The notes under the pieces: model-generated
Databases searched by the model: none
What the model saw: the letters and a program-made list of their open reading frames with translations, nothing else
Told to the model about the DNA's origin: nothing
Translations under genes and position numbers: made by a program
Part shown: one piece after another, positions 1-9,723 of the stretch
Numbering within the stretch: position 1 is the first letter of the stretch
Layout: the number at the start of each line of letters is the position of its first letter
Source of the DNA: Piliocolobus tephrosceles
Lineage: Eukaryota > Chordata > Mammalia > Primates > Cercopithecidae
Reading direction: 5' to 3'
Assembly (NCBI RefSeq): GCF_002776525.5
Contig: NC_045438.1
Span: forward strand, 161,200,616-161,264,615
Length of the DNA stretch: 64,000 nucleotides

Positions 1-848
1 CATTTTTTAATGCCCTTACTTAGCAAAATTTAAAAAATGGCAACCTTGTGTCTAACTGCAAAAGTTTTTTGTGTCCTGACCATGAAAACAAAACCCCTGG
101 GAGCCATCAGAGCGCACCAGTGTGTTATGAGAAAGGAGAGAGAGTGGAGTGGGGGAAATGGCAAAGATGCGGCTGGCAGAATGATGCTGGGCTCAAGGTT
201 CCATCTAAGAGCCATGAACTTTATCCTGCTCTGGAAACCCACTGAAGGGCCCCACCTCACAATTTTTAAAGCCCAGGATGAAATAATCATATCTACAGCT
301 TAAAAAGCTCTTGGTAGCAGATTTAAAAATGGACAATCGCAGGCACATAACCCAGTTAGGAGGCACTGCAATACTCTTAAGGGACAGGGGCACTGAGGCT
401 GGTGGGTGGAAGCAATGCTGCAGAGAAGGAACCAAAAGGAGGCCAGGCAGGCGTCAAGAATGAAGGGCAGGAGTTAGGAAAACAGCTCCTAAGACAGGAG
501 GGAGTAAAGAGCATGGATGGTTATCAAGTAGGATTTAGAGGAGTTTTGTTTTAAAGAAAACATACAAATAAATGTCTATACCCAAAATGCAGCAGATGGG
601 GAAAAACAGCTGGTTTTGAGAGAGATAGGAAAGGAGGGCATGGGAGCTCCCAGGCACAGGAAGATGAAACACAGCAAAACGTAACACAAAACACAGGCAG
701 CCATATCAATATACATGTTAACTGTCAAACTGAACTCTATGAACAAAACTGACCATCATAAACTGCTGATTGGAGGGGAGCAGAGTGGGGAGGACTGCTT
801 AAAAACACTACACAAAACTCCATCAAGTTTAAAACTTAAGAGAACAGA
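1..848. other. Unassigned single-copy-looking sequence
   Basis: I see no gene, RNA or recognisable young repeat here. Open frames on both strands are short, overlap each other and have no domain-like composition. The stretch around 350-540 is purine-rich (GAGG/AGGA words) and could be a badly decayed ancient repeat, but I cannot assign it. Confidence 0.4.
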
Positions 849-1154
849 CCGCGTGCGGTGGCTCACGCCTGTAATCCCAGCACTTTGGGAGGCTGAGGCA
901 GGTGGATCACGAGGTCAGGAGATCGAGACCACCCTGGTTAACACAGGTGAAACCCCGTCTCTACTGAAAATACAAAAAATTAGCCCAGTGTGTTGGCGGG
1001 CGCCTGTAGTCCCAACTACTAGGGAGGCTGAGGCAGGAGAATGACGTGAACCCGGGAGGCGGAGCTTGCAGTGAGCCGAGACTGCGTCACTGCACTCCAG
1101 CCTGGATGACAGAGCATGCACTCCAGCCTGGATGGCAGAGCAGGACTCCATCTC

Positions 1155-1183
<29 letters not shown>
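849..1183 (+). repeat. Alu SINE (AluY-like) with an internal 26-bp duplication
   Basis: Full-length dimeric Alu in plus orientation: GCGGTGGCTCACGCCTGTAA head, the AluY-type GATCACGAGGTCAGGAGATC block, and a long pure A tail (about 1,154-1,183). The tail is followed by a copy of the sequence that precedes the element (ACTTAAGAGAACA before, ACTTAAAGAGAACA after), which I read as the target-site duplication. The right arm is longer than usual because the segment TGCACTCCAGCCTGGATG.. is present twice at 1,091 and 1,117. Confidence 0.93.
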
Positions 1184-1185
<2 letters not shown>

Positions 1186-1603
1186 TAAAGAGAACAATAA
1201 TATCCACCCCTGTGACTCTTTCAAAGTGGCTAATATAACTAAGGAATTGAACTTGAAGTGTACCTTTTTCTCTTTCGTGTCAAGTTTAACCATCCTAAGA
1301 ACATCTGCAGTCTTTAATTTGTTTGCCTCCCGGGGTTTTTAAACCCTAAAGCAGGAATAAAGGTAATCTGGGATAGTTTTACCTGTAGGCATGGGAGGGG
1401 AGTTTGTGGATCTCAGAAGTAACTTACTTTGCCTAGTGCTGATGAGAGTTTCAGTACATAGAGGGAAATAATCCATGAAACCCACAATAGAGGGACATGT
1501 CCTACGCAAGCTGATCTATCCCAGGTGAGTCATCCCCACTCTGTCCCAACTACCCTAAACCTGCTTGAAACTGGTCCCACCTCAAACAAAAAGGTCAATG
1601 TGA
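1184..1603. other. Unassigned sequence between Alus
   Basis: No gene or repeat recognised. The sequence is of average composition, with no open frame longer than the Alu-derived ones that run in from the left. Confidence 0.4.
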
Positions 1604-2210
1604 GCTGGACACTGTGCCTCACACCTGTAATCCCAGCACTTTGCAAGGCTGAGGCGAGAGGATTGTTTGGCCCAGGAGTTTGAGATCAGCCTGGGCAACA
1701 TGGTGAAACCCTTTCTAGACAAAGAATACAAAAAGTTATCCAGGTGTGGGCCAGGTGTGGTGGCTCACGCCTGTAATCCCAGCACTTCAGGAGGCCGAAG
1801 CAGGCGGATCAGAAGGTCAGCAGATCGAGATCATCCTGGCCAACATAGTGAAACTCCATCTCTACTAAAACACAAAAATTAGCTGGGCATGGTGGCGTGT
1901 GCCTGTAATCCCAGCTACTCAGGAGGTTGAGGCAGGAGAATAGCTTGAAGCAGGGAGTCAGAGGTTGCAGTGAGCCAAGATTGCGCCACAGCACTCCAGC
2001 TTGGGAACAGAGTGAGACTCCATCTCAAAAAAAAAAAAGAAAAAAAGAAAAAAAGTTATCCAGGTGTAGCGTTGTGCGCCTGTAATCCCAGCTACTCAGG
2101 AAGCTGAACCAGGATTGTTTGAGCTCAGGAGGTCAAGGCTGCAGTGAGCGGTGATCGCACCACTGCATTCCAGCCTGGGTGACAAAGTGAGACCCTGTCT
2201 CAAAAAAAAG
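1604..2210 (+). repeat. Older Alu (AluJ/S-like) split by a younger Alu
   Basis: Left part 1,604-1,748 and right part about 2,056-2,210 are the two halves of one diverged plus-strand Alu (GAGGTCAAGGCTGCAGTGAG, an AluJ-type right arm, ending CTGTCTCAAAAAAAA). The halves are separated by a second complete Alu at 1,749-2,049. Confidence 0.85.
1749..2049 (+). repeat. Alu (AluS-like) inserted inside the older Alu
   Basis: Complete plus-strand Alu beginning GGCCAGGTGTGGTGGCTCAC and ending in an A-rich tail. It is bracketed by an exact 18-bp target-site duplication, AAAAAGTTATCCAGGTGT, at 1,730-1,747 and 2,050-2,067. This proves insertion into the middle of the pre-existing Alu at its internal TACAAAAA-TTA region. 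Confidence 0.92.
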
Positions 2211-2442
2211 TCAATGTGTGAAAACATGGGAAAATGCTTATAAAGTTAGGTAAAGTTTAAAAAGCAAGCTGGCACATTTAAGATTCTACGCTATATTTAT
2301 GGAAAAGTCTAGAAAAGGCAATCTGAAACAATGTATGTATCATGAGAATACAGTGCTTTTTCAAGTACAATTTGATGTCACTATTAAAAAAAAAAAACTT
2401 AACATAATTTTTGAAAATATACCAGAAAGATCCAACTATTCG

Positions 2443-2612
2443 TGAGGCCAGGAGTTTAAGACCAGCTTGGGCAATATAACAAGACCCCTGTGTCTAAAAA
2501 GATTTTTTTAATTTGCTGGCCTTGGTAGTGAGCTATAATTGTACCACTGTACTCAAGTAGCCTGAGTGGCAGAGGGAAATTCTGTCTCATTTAAATAAAT
2601 AAAAAAAAAAAA
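2443..2612 (+). repeat. Decayed Alu/FAM-like fragment
   Basis: Diverged plus-strand SINE remnant: GAGGCCAGGAGTTTAAGACC, then an internally deleted right part (GTGAGCTATAATTGTACCACTG) and a short AAATAAATAAAA tail. The large divergence suggests an old monomeric or AluJ element. Confidence 0.65.
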
Positions 2613-4986
2613 GGCAAGAAAGAAAATGATCAAATTTCAGTCCTTCTTAAGATACGGAATTGCTCCCTGTCCTCGCTCCCCCAGTTTATGTATCTTTAGT
2701 CTGTAGCTCAGTGCCTGGCACACAGTAGGCATTGTTTCTCTCAATCTATAAATAGCTACTGAAAGCCTACTATGGGTCAGGTGAGCTGAACAGATGACAT
2801 GCTTAGGTTGATAAGCCTTGTTCTGTAGACAAGTGCAAGAGTCATACCCTTGAAACCACATGTAAAATGTAGATAGTTTTGCACTTTAGGAAAATAGTCC
2901 ATCAATTTGATCAGCCTTTCAAAAGAATCTATGATTTCCAGGAAAGATCAGAACTACAGCAGTGGTCTGAGCCTCAGCAGATTTAATCCTACCTTTGGAG
3001 AGTTAAGGAGATTGGCAGGCTTTTTCCTTACTTACTATTGTCATCAGTTTCAGGCAGGCCACCAACAATAAGTAAAAACACTGGCAATGCCAAATCCTCT
3101 AACTTCCCTTTTCTTGTAAGGATGAGATGAGATAAACCATCTCATCAGTGTTTTGATATTTCACTCAAAACATTATTGACACAAGGCAATAACCCAATGA
3201 ACATTCGTTAAATCAATTCTTAAAGCAATCCACCCAATGCCTGTAATCAACAGTTATGATTTTAAAACAGAACTCATCCTCTGGAAAGGACGAGAGCGGA
3301 GACTTCCTTGTGAGCCCATCTATTCGGCTGCCTTCGTATGTGCTTTTTCCCCGCTCCCCAGTTATTCCAGGAATGATGCTGGGATTCGAGTTAGTTTCTG
3401 AATGGTGACTATTAGGTTAAAACTGTTCTCAGTGTGACTGTGAACACATCTAGGCCGTCAAAGATACTGGGGAGGTTTTCTGTAAAGAAGTCCTCCTGTG
3501 GGTGTAAATATGGCCCACAAACTATCAATTCCTAGGAACCTCAAAGGGGACACACAACAGAGGGTGGTCTTATGGAGATGTTTGTTTTGCAATTAATAAG
3601 AGGTACAGAGGCCTTAGTGAGCCTTTTAAATTTAAGCCAAAAATCATTAAATTTGAATCCCTCGATGCACTGAACAATTCTGCTTACTTAAATCGAAATG
3701 CATAAATCGGCTATAAAAGGAGGGATTATATCAACTACAAAATTCAAAAGTCCCAACCAGGGGAGTGGGAAAAGTGACTGTGATTAAAAGCTGTTTGGAG
3801 GGTAGGGGTGAGCTGGCTCAGTCCTTGTTTTATTCTGTGTCCTTTGAAGATGAAAACTAATCATTTTTTTCCTGGCTTTTAAGCTATCAAGGTTTAAAAA
3901 AAAAAAAAAAAGAGTCTGAAAAAAATAAACAAATGGGACCCACAATCTACCTTCAAATGATTTGGGGGTGAAATACTCCACTTTAGGCCCTCAAATATTT
4001 CTTGATGATAAAAATGTATGTCAGTTACTTCAATTACTAACTCCTGGATCCACTACTAGGTTGGGGTGGGGGGCTCCATAAGCTTACCAGTTGGTGAGAG
4101 GTAAAAGAAAGCTTGGGAAGGTAAGAGAATTAAGTGCTGTCTATACAATTCTAATTTTAGGTCTAGAAAAAGCAGAAATTAGTGGACTGGGGTAGTGTAA
4201 GAGGAAGGGTATGGAGGTAGAGGCTGGAAGGAGCTGATACCCAGGAAGTACCACAAGAAGCCCAGGAGCCAGGTCCTGCTGAAGGGCAGGGCCATCATTA
4301 CAGAGGGTGTGTGTGGAGTAGGCAAATTACAGGAGCTGGGAGAGTTGGGGTTGGGTCTGGGGCAACAGGGGGTATAGGCTGAGAAAGGTGATGTAAGAGT
4401 TTTAAGAAAACCTGTTTGAACACGGTATGGGACTGCAGGGGAGGGAGACCTGCCTAGAAACAGGAACAAAGGGAATAGGGAGGGAAAGTTAAACCTGAAC
4501 AACTTTCAAAGGGGAGGCAGGTAGGGTAGACAATGGAAAGGGCAGAAAGGAAGACAGTCGCTCTGGCCACCGGCAAGGTGTCCTGGGGCACTCACTCAAT
4601 GGCGCTTGGGCACAAGTTTTAGATTGTTAGGGGGGTTAGACTACATTCTTTTGTAGAGATTCTTGAATGTGAAGAAATGGAAAGGGATCCAGAAGGTCTT
4701 GGTCCTGTGGGATTCATACACTGAAGAATGCACATGGGATGAATCCCTCCACAGAGAAGCCAGGCATGAGCCAGCTGATGATATTCAGGGAGAAGAGGGG
4801 TTGGACACCCCTGGTAGGGCACAGGCACAGCAACAGGGGCTGGCAAGGATGAGGTCCCCAGGAGGCAGGAATCCAGATAAATGTGAAGGCATTAGCGGCG
4901 AGTGGTGGGGCCCTCTTCTGGAGTCAGGAGGGATGAAAGAGCAAAGAGGAACAGTGGAGAGGGAGCACAAGAAAACTCGCATTTGG
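2613..4986. other. Mostly unassigned 2.4-kb stretch
   Basis: Contains a short MIR/L2 3'-end-like segment near 2,690-2,790 (CTCAGTGCCTGGCACACAGT), a homopolymer A run at about 3,896-3,910, and a purine-rich stretch at 4,180-4,560. A TATAAAAG octamer at 3,712-3,719 sits in AT-rich DNA with no CpG or GC boxes. No supported gene. Confidence 0.4.
2690..2790 (+). repeat. MIR/L2 3'-end-like fragment
   Basis: The words GCTCAGTGCCTGGCACACAG and TAGGCATT resemble the shared 3' end of MIR and L2 (AGTGCCTGGCACATAGTAGG). It is short and diverged, so the family call is uncertain. Confidence 0.4.
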
Positions 4987-5284
4987 ATTTTTTTTTTTTT
5001 TTTTTTTTTTAAGAGACAGACAGGGTCTTGCTCTGTCACTCAGGTTGGAGTATGGCTCAGTGCAGCCCTGACTTTCCAGGATCAAGCAACCCTCCAACTT
5101 CAGCTTCTCAAACGCTGGGACCACAGGTGCGCACCACCACACCCTGCTAACTTTATTTTGTTTTGGAGAGACAGAGTCTTACTATGTTGCCCAGGCTGGT
5201 CTCGAACTCCTGGGCTCGAGCCATCCGCCTGCTTCAGCCTCTCAAAGTACTCAGATTACAGGCATGAACCACCGTGCCTGGCCC
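4987..5284 (-). repeat. Alu, minus orientation (AluJ-like)
   Basis: Poly-T head (4,988-5,010) followed by the reverse complement of a diverged Alu, ending ACCGTGCCTGGCCC. The AGAGACAGGGTCTTGCTCTG and CCTGGGCTCGAGCCATC words fit an old subfamily. Confidence 0.9.
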
Positions 5285-5324
5285 ATGGTCACGCAGTGTA
5301 CATGTGCACACAATAGGCACTCAA

Positions 5325-5611
5325 TTTTTTTTTGAGACGGAGTCTTACTCTGTTGCCCAGGCTGGAGTGCAGCAGCACGATCTCAGGTCACTACAACCTC
5401 CGCCTCCCAGGTTCAAGCAGTTCTTGTGCCTCAGCCTCCTAAGTGGCTGGGACTACAGACACGCCCCATCACACCTGGCTAAGTTTTTGTATCTTTGGTA
5501 GAGACAAGGTTTCACCATGTTGCCTAGGCTGGCTTTCCTGAACTCAAGCCATCTGCCTGCCTCTGCCTCCTAAAGTGCTGGGATTTCAGATGTGAGCCAC
5601 CGCACCCAGCC
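5325..5611 (-). repeat. Alu, minus orientation (AluS-like)
   Basis: Starts with T8 plus GAGACGGAGTCTTACTCTG and ends CACCGCACCCAGCC. It lies about 40 bp from the previous Alu in the same orientation. Confidence 0.92.
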
Positions 5612-7153
5612 AAATATTTTACTAATTAATTAGTCATCTCCAAAAAATGGGCAGTCAGGTTCTGTGCTATGAGTAAGAAGAAGAGAAAAGAAGAGCTGTC
5701 AGATTAAGGAGCAAAGGACCCCAGGGAGCTGGGGCAAGGCAGCCCAGTGGCAGTCAAACAGACAAAGGCCTCCCCAACAGCCAGGGAAGATGAAGCTGAA
5801 CAGACGGGCAGCTCTTGGTCAGCTTTGGTATTTAAGACCATGTGATCTCAAGGTGCTCTTGAACAAGAATGGGTACCCAGGAGCAGCCAAGTGGCACTCT
5901 GGAACCCTCTCCTCCTACTCAGGGTACATACAGCATCCTGTTTCCTACACTGGATGGCTGGCTAAGGAGAAGGAAGGAAACTGACTGTCTTATTTCAAAG
6001 GGCTACAACTTATATTCCAGCTGTGACAGGCAAGCCTGTTACATTTCTTCCAACGGATGCCCAATTTACACACATGGCTGCTCTCCTCAAGAATAAACAA
6101 GTGGATTCTATATACAAATACCAAGGGCACCAGGTCTCCAAAAGGAGAAAAAATGTTTTACATATGCCCAACCCAAAATGGCTTTCACGTTTTTTTTCAG
6201 GCTGAATTTTGCAGCTTCAACCCAGATGTGGCTCAGTGCAGAAGGTGGCTGGGAGAGCCACAAGGGACTCGCTGGTGTTCCCTCCTAAGAGGCAAATCAC
6301 CCACCAAGGGCCCAGTGTTCCCCGGCCTTCCTCACAGGTTAAGTTGGTCTGAGAAAATCTGTGATTCAATTAGTGTGAGTTCAGTTGCTCTTTTTTAGGT
6401 CAGTTCTTTCTTTTGTTTAGATTTGACTTGAGATTTACTTCAATTATCTACACCTCTGCTGAAGTACCTAAGCAAATTAAACCATTTAAAGTGAAGGGAA
6501 AGGAAGTGGATGGAGCTTTAAAACAACTTATGCAAATAATTTCCTCTCGCTCCCACCTCTGTTCCCTTCAATTACTAAACTCCAAGACAAGCAACTGCTT
6601 CTCAAAGGAAAAGTCTAGACTCTTAAGTGTGAATGCGAAAAAACCCCATGGTTAAGCCCTGGCTTGCAGAAAACTAAAAATTTCAGCATATCTGGAATGA
6701 AATGTTACTTTCTGAGTTATACAAAGCTTAGCAGCTGTTCCCAGCAAACATGAAACCCGAAAGGGGTGATGCTATCTTTATCTTCTACCTAGAGTTAAAG
6801 CCGGTACTGTCCAGGGCAGAGCTGCCAAGGAGCCGTCTCAGTTCTAGTCTGCTGAACACAAAAGACAAAGAAGCCAAGGGAATACATGGGCCAGCAAAGG
6901 ACACCTAAACAACAACAAATAATAGGCCCACCTGGAAGAAAGAAAATGCAGTTAATAATTAAAAATTTTAAAAGGATGCAAGGAAACAAGCAGTTCTTAA
7001 TGTCACTTGGAAAATCCTTTTCAGTCAGTTCAAAATTCAAAAGATTAAATCACATCTAACTCTATCTGGATTTCCCAAGTGCAAGGGGAGGAAACTATTT
7101 TATCAGGTTTCTTGGAAGGGAAAATACATTTTCTCTATTAAAACTTAAGTCCT
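5612..7153. other. Unassigned 1.5-kb stretch
   Basis: No supported gene or repeat. Overlapping plus-strand open frames of 60-113 codons between 5,790 and 6,655 share the same DNA in different frames, lack domain-like composition and start without a promoter signal, so I treat them as chance. Confidence 0.4.
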
Positions 7154-7469
7154 GGCTGGGTGCTGTGTGGCTCACGCCTGTAATCCCAGCACCTTGGGAG
7201 GCCGAGGCAGGCGAATCACCTGAGGTCAGGAGTTCGACACTAGCCAGGCCAACAGGGTAAAACGCTGTCTCTACCAAAAATACGAAAATTAGCTGGCTGT
7301 GGTGGCACATGCCTGTCATCCCAGCCACTCGGGAGGCTGAGTAAGGCAGGAGAATCGCTTAAACCTGGGAGGCGAAGGTTGCAGTGAGCCAAGATCACGC
7401 CACTGCACTCCAAGCTTGGGCAACAGAGCAAGGCTCTGTTTCAAACAAACAAAATAAAACAAAACAAAA
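7154..7469 (+). repeat. Alu (AluS-like)
   Basis: Full dimeric Alu in plus orientation (GGCTCACGCCTGTAATCCCA to CAACAGAGCAAGGCTCTGTT) with a CAAA-type tail (CAAACAAACAAAATAAAACA). Confidence 0.92.
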
Positions 7470-8014
7470 CTGAAGTCCAGCTCATAAAGACTTCATAGAA
7501 AACTTCTTCAGACCACCTGATGGAATCAGGCCTCAGCTCAGATGAGCATCTCAGGGCAGGCAGATGGATGATGGAAAAAGACCAAAGAAGAATCAAAAGG
7601 GAGGGTGATGAGAACAGGGCCTTTCTTCTCATAAGCCTGAAAATTACACATAGGTTCACTGAAGAAAATATTCTTCTAGTGCGACTGAACTATCTCCCTC
7701 TGAGAAACCACTTCCCACTAGGCCCCTTCGTTCCGCCCCTAACAACCCCGATCTATTTATTGTTCAGTTTTAAATGACTGGGCAGCTGCTGCCTAGCCAG
7801 GCCCCTCTAGTATTGGCCAACACTGTCACCAGCCCCCCCCACACGTAAACCACCAACGAATGAAGCTCGTGGTAAGGGGGCTTAACTTGGAATGTGAACT
7901 GTCACCAGCACACCACACTTCCTGCAAACTCTGACAGACTGTCTCCATGCAAGAAAAAACGAAAAGACTACCTTAAGGCCTGGTGCGTTACCATCCAAAG
8001 ATGAACAAGTGGAA
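7470..8014. other. Unassigned sequence
   Basis: No gene or repeat recognised. The plus open frame at 7,520-7,777 (85 codons) has no recognisable features. Confidence 0.35.
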
Positions 8015-8250
8015 CTGCACAGTAGTGAAGGAGTAAGCTCCGGAGTCACATCACAAAACCTGCCCCTACCACTTGCCAGCAGCGGTAAGTGGCCTGACCC
8101 TCAGACAGTTAGGGAACCTCTCAGTTCTGCAATTTCCTCATCTGTGAGGTGGAGACAATAATAATACTGATTTCATATGACTGTCGTGAGAAATAGCTTC
8201 GTCAAATCTATAAAGTGCTAAAACCTGTCTGGAACACATACCACCATCCC
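8015..8250 (+). repeat. MIR SINE
   Basis: Near-complete ancient tRNA-derived MIR: GGAGTCACATCACAAAACC, the ACCACTTGCCAGC box, the core CTGCAATTTCCTCATCTGTG, then GGAGACAATAATAATACTGA and TATAAAGTGCTAAAACCTGT. The order and spacing match the MIR consensus. Confidence 0.8.
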
Positions 8251-8384
8251 TCAGTGCTTTTTATTATCATATACATGCTCACACCTGAGCACACATACTG
8301 TACGTTCGCATTAGCAAGTGTCTATTAGTCCTTCACACATCCCCAGTCATGAGTTCAACAGGTGCTACAAACATTGTACTCCCA

Positions 8385-8572
8385 CTGGGCAGTCATTTTC
8401 AAACTTTAGTATGCACCTGGAGAGCTTACTGTAACAGATTTCTGGGCCCCACCTCCACATTTTTGATTCAGCAGGACTGGAGTGGGGCCTACAAATTTGT
8501 GTTTCTAACAAGTTCCCAGGTGATGCTAATGCTGCTTGTCTGGGGACCACACTTTGAGAAGCAAAGTGTCAT
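8385..8572 (+). repeat. MER20 (hAT-Charlie MITE-like DNA transposon)
   Basis: Begins CATTTTCAAACTTTAGTATG and ends GGGGACCACACTTTGAGAAG, with the internal GCCCCACCTCC..GATTCAGCAGG..AACAAGTTCCCAGGTGATGC order typical of MER20. The ends are imperfect inverted repeats (TTCTCAAACT type). It is non-coding and was mobilised by a transposase in trans. Confidence 0.75.
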
Positions 8573-8689
8573 TATGTTCTAGGCTTCAGGCCTAAGCTTC
8601 ATCTAGTTTATGTGCATAGAGAACCTTATGGAGATGAAATGAAAAAGGAGAATAAAGCAAAGATGCTTGCTGCTCAAAGAATATCCACG

Positions 8690-9060
8690 TATTCTTCCGT
8701 ATTTCTTGGCAACCCTGTACCTTTGGGGTCAGGCAGGTCATATGACTAGTCCTGGCCAATGAGCTGTGAGCACCAAGTGCCAGCCATCACTTCCAGGCTG
8801 CAGCCTTTCAAAGTCGGTATGTAACCCACTAGCTCCTTCCTTCTGGTGGCAACCTGGAAGCATGTGTAATGAGAGAGTAGCTGTAAGACAAGAGCAGCCT
8901 GGATCCCTGGGTTACCACTTGTAAGGGAGCTATACTAGAGAGCTGCCAGCTCTGCAGAGGATTCTACACAAACAAGCAACAGCATTTTGTGGGTTGAGCC
9001 ACCGGGATTTCAGGGTTTGTTTGATACTTCAACATAGCTTCACTTAGCCTGACTTCACTA
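8690..9060 (+). repeat. Ancient LTR-like element (MaLR/MLT1-type)
   Basis: Word order resembles mammalian solo LTRs: CATATGACTAGTCCTGGCCA, CACTTCCAGGCTGCAGCCTT, TGGATCCCTGGGTTACCACT, TGGGTTGAGCCACCGGGATT, then TTCACTTAGCCTGACTTCAC. It is heavily diverged, with no internal retroviral region. The exact family is uncertain. Confidence 0.5.
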
Positions 9061-9332
9061 TAAAGAGGATGCACACATCATCCATCTTAAGCCCAACCTA
9101 TCAAACAGATCTGAGATATTTTATAAAATCAGCCAGAATTTCTACCCTACTCTCATTCACTTCTATTCACCAAAACAGATGAATTGTTTTTAACCTCCTA
9201 TTTTGGGTCTGTTTCTCACTAACTAAAAAAATTATTTACTGCAATATGATTACGTACTAGTTGCTAATAATTTAGAAAGCTCAGTCTGCTAAAATGTATT
9301 AAAAATGTGAAAAGTAAATACACTGGAGGATT

Positions 9333-9362
9333 TGTGTGTGTGTATGTGTGTGTGTGTGTGTA
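9333..9362 (+). repeat. (TG)n microsatellite
   Basis: Alternating TG run interrupted once (TGTATG). Likely polymorphic in length and able to form Z-DNA. Confidence 0.9.
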
Positions 9363-9521
9363 TACCACTACTGGAACCCCTTGGCTTTAATTCAGTAGGG
9401 AGGAGCAAGAGCAAAGGGTTTCAATTTTATTTATGTAATCACGTGTGGACTGATAACCTGTTTTGCCAAAATAGGAGAAAGAGATCTCTTTAAGAGCATC
9501 AGAATTTAGCCACAAAACTAC

Positions 9522-9544
9522 ATTAAAAAAAAAAAAAAAAAAAA
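9522..9544 (+). repeat. Poly-A run
   Basis: A run of about 20 A without an attached SINE. It may be the tail of a fully decayed element. Confidence 0.6.
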
Positions 9545-9672
9545 TAGTTCTACTAACCTAGGAACATTCTGCAATTTAACGTGTAAGTAATGAGCTGTCA
9601 ACAGTATACAACTTACCAGACGTGGAATTAAATGTTAAAGAAGATTTTCCTCTCACAAAGATTAATATCTCC

Positions 9673-9723
9673 TTCTCTCTCTCTCTCTCTCACACTCACA
9701 CACACACACACACACACACACAC
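9673..9723 (+). repeat. Compound (CT)n(CA)n microsatellite
   Basis: About nine CT units pass into about fifteen CA units with one CACTCA transition. Compound dinucleotide repeats of this kind are usually length-variable. Confidence 0.93.

Noticed and set aside
3712..3719. TATAAAAG octamer
   Set aside because: AT-rich surroundings with no CpG, GC box or downstream exon signal. The octamer also occurs by chance at 27,735.
4663..5316. 217-codon plus frame
   Set aside because: Its second half is a translation of the antisense Alu at 4,987 and it contains poly-F from the T run. There is no promoter or homology.
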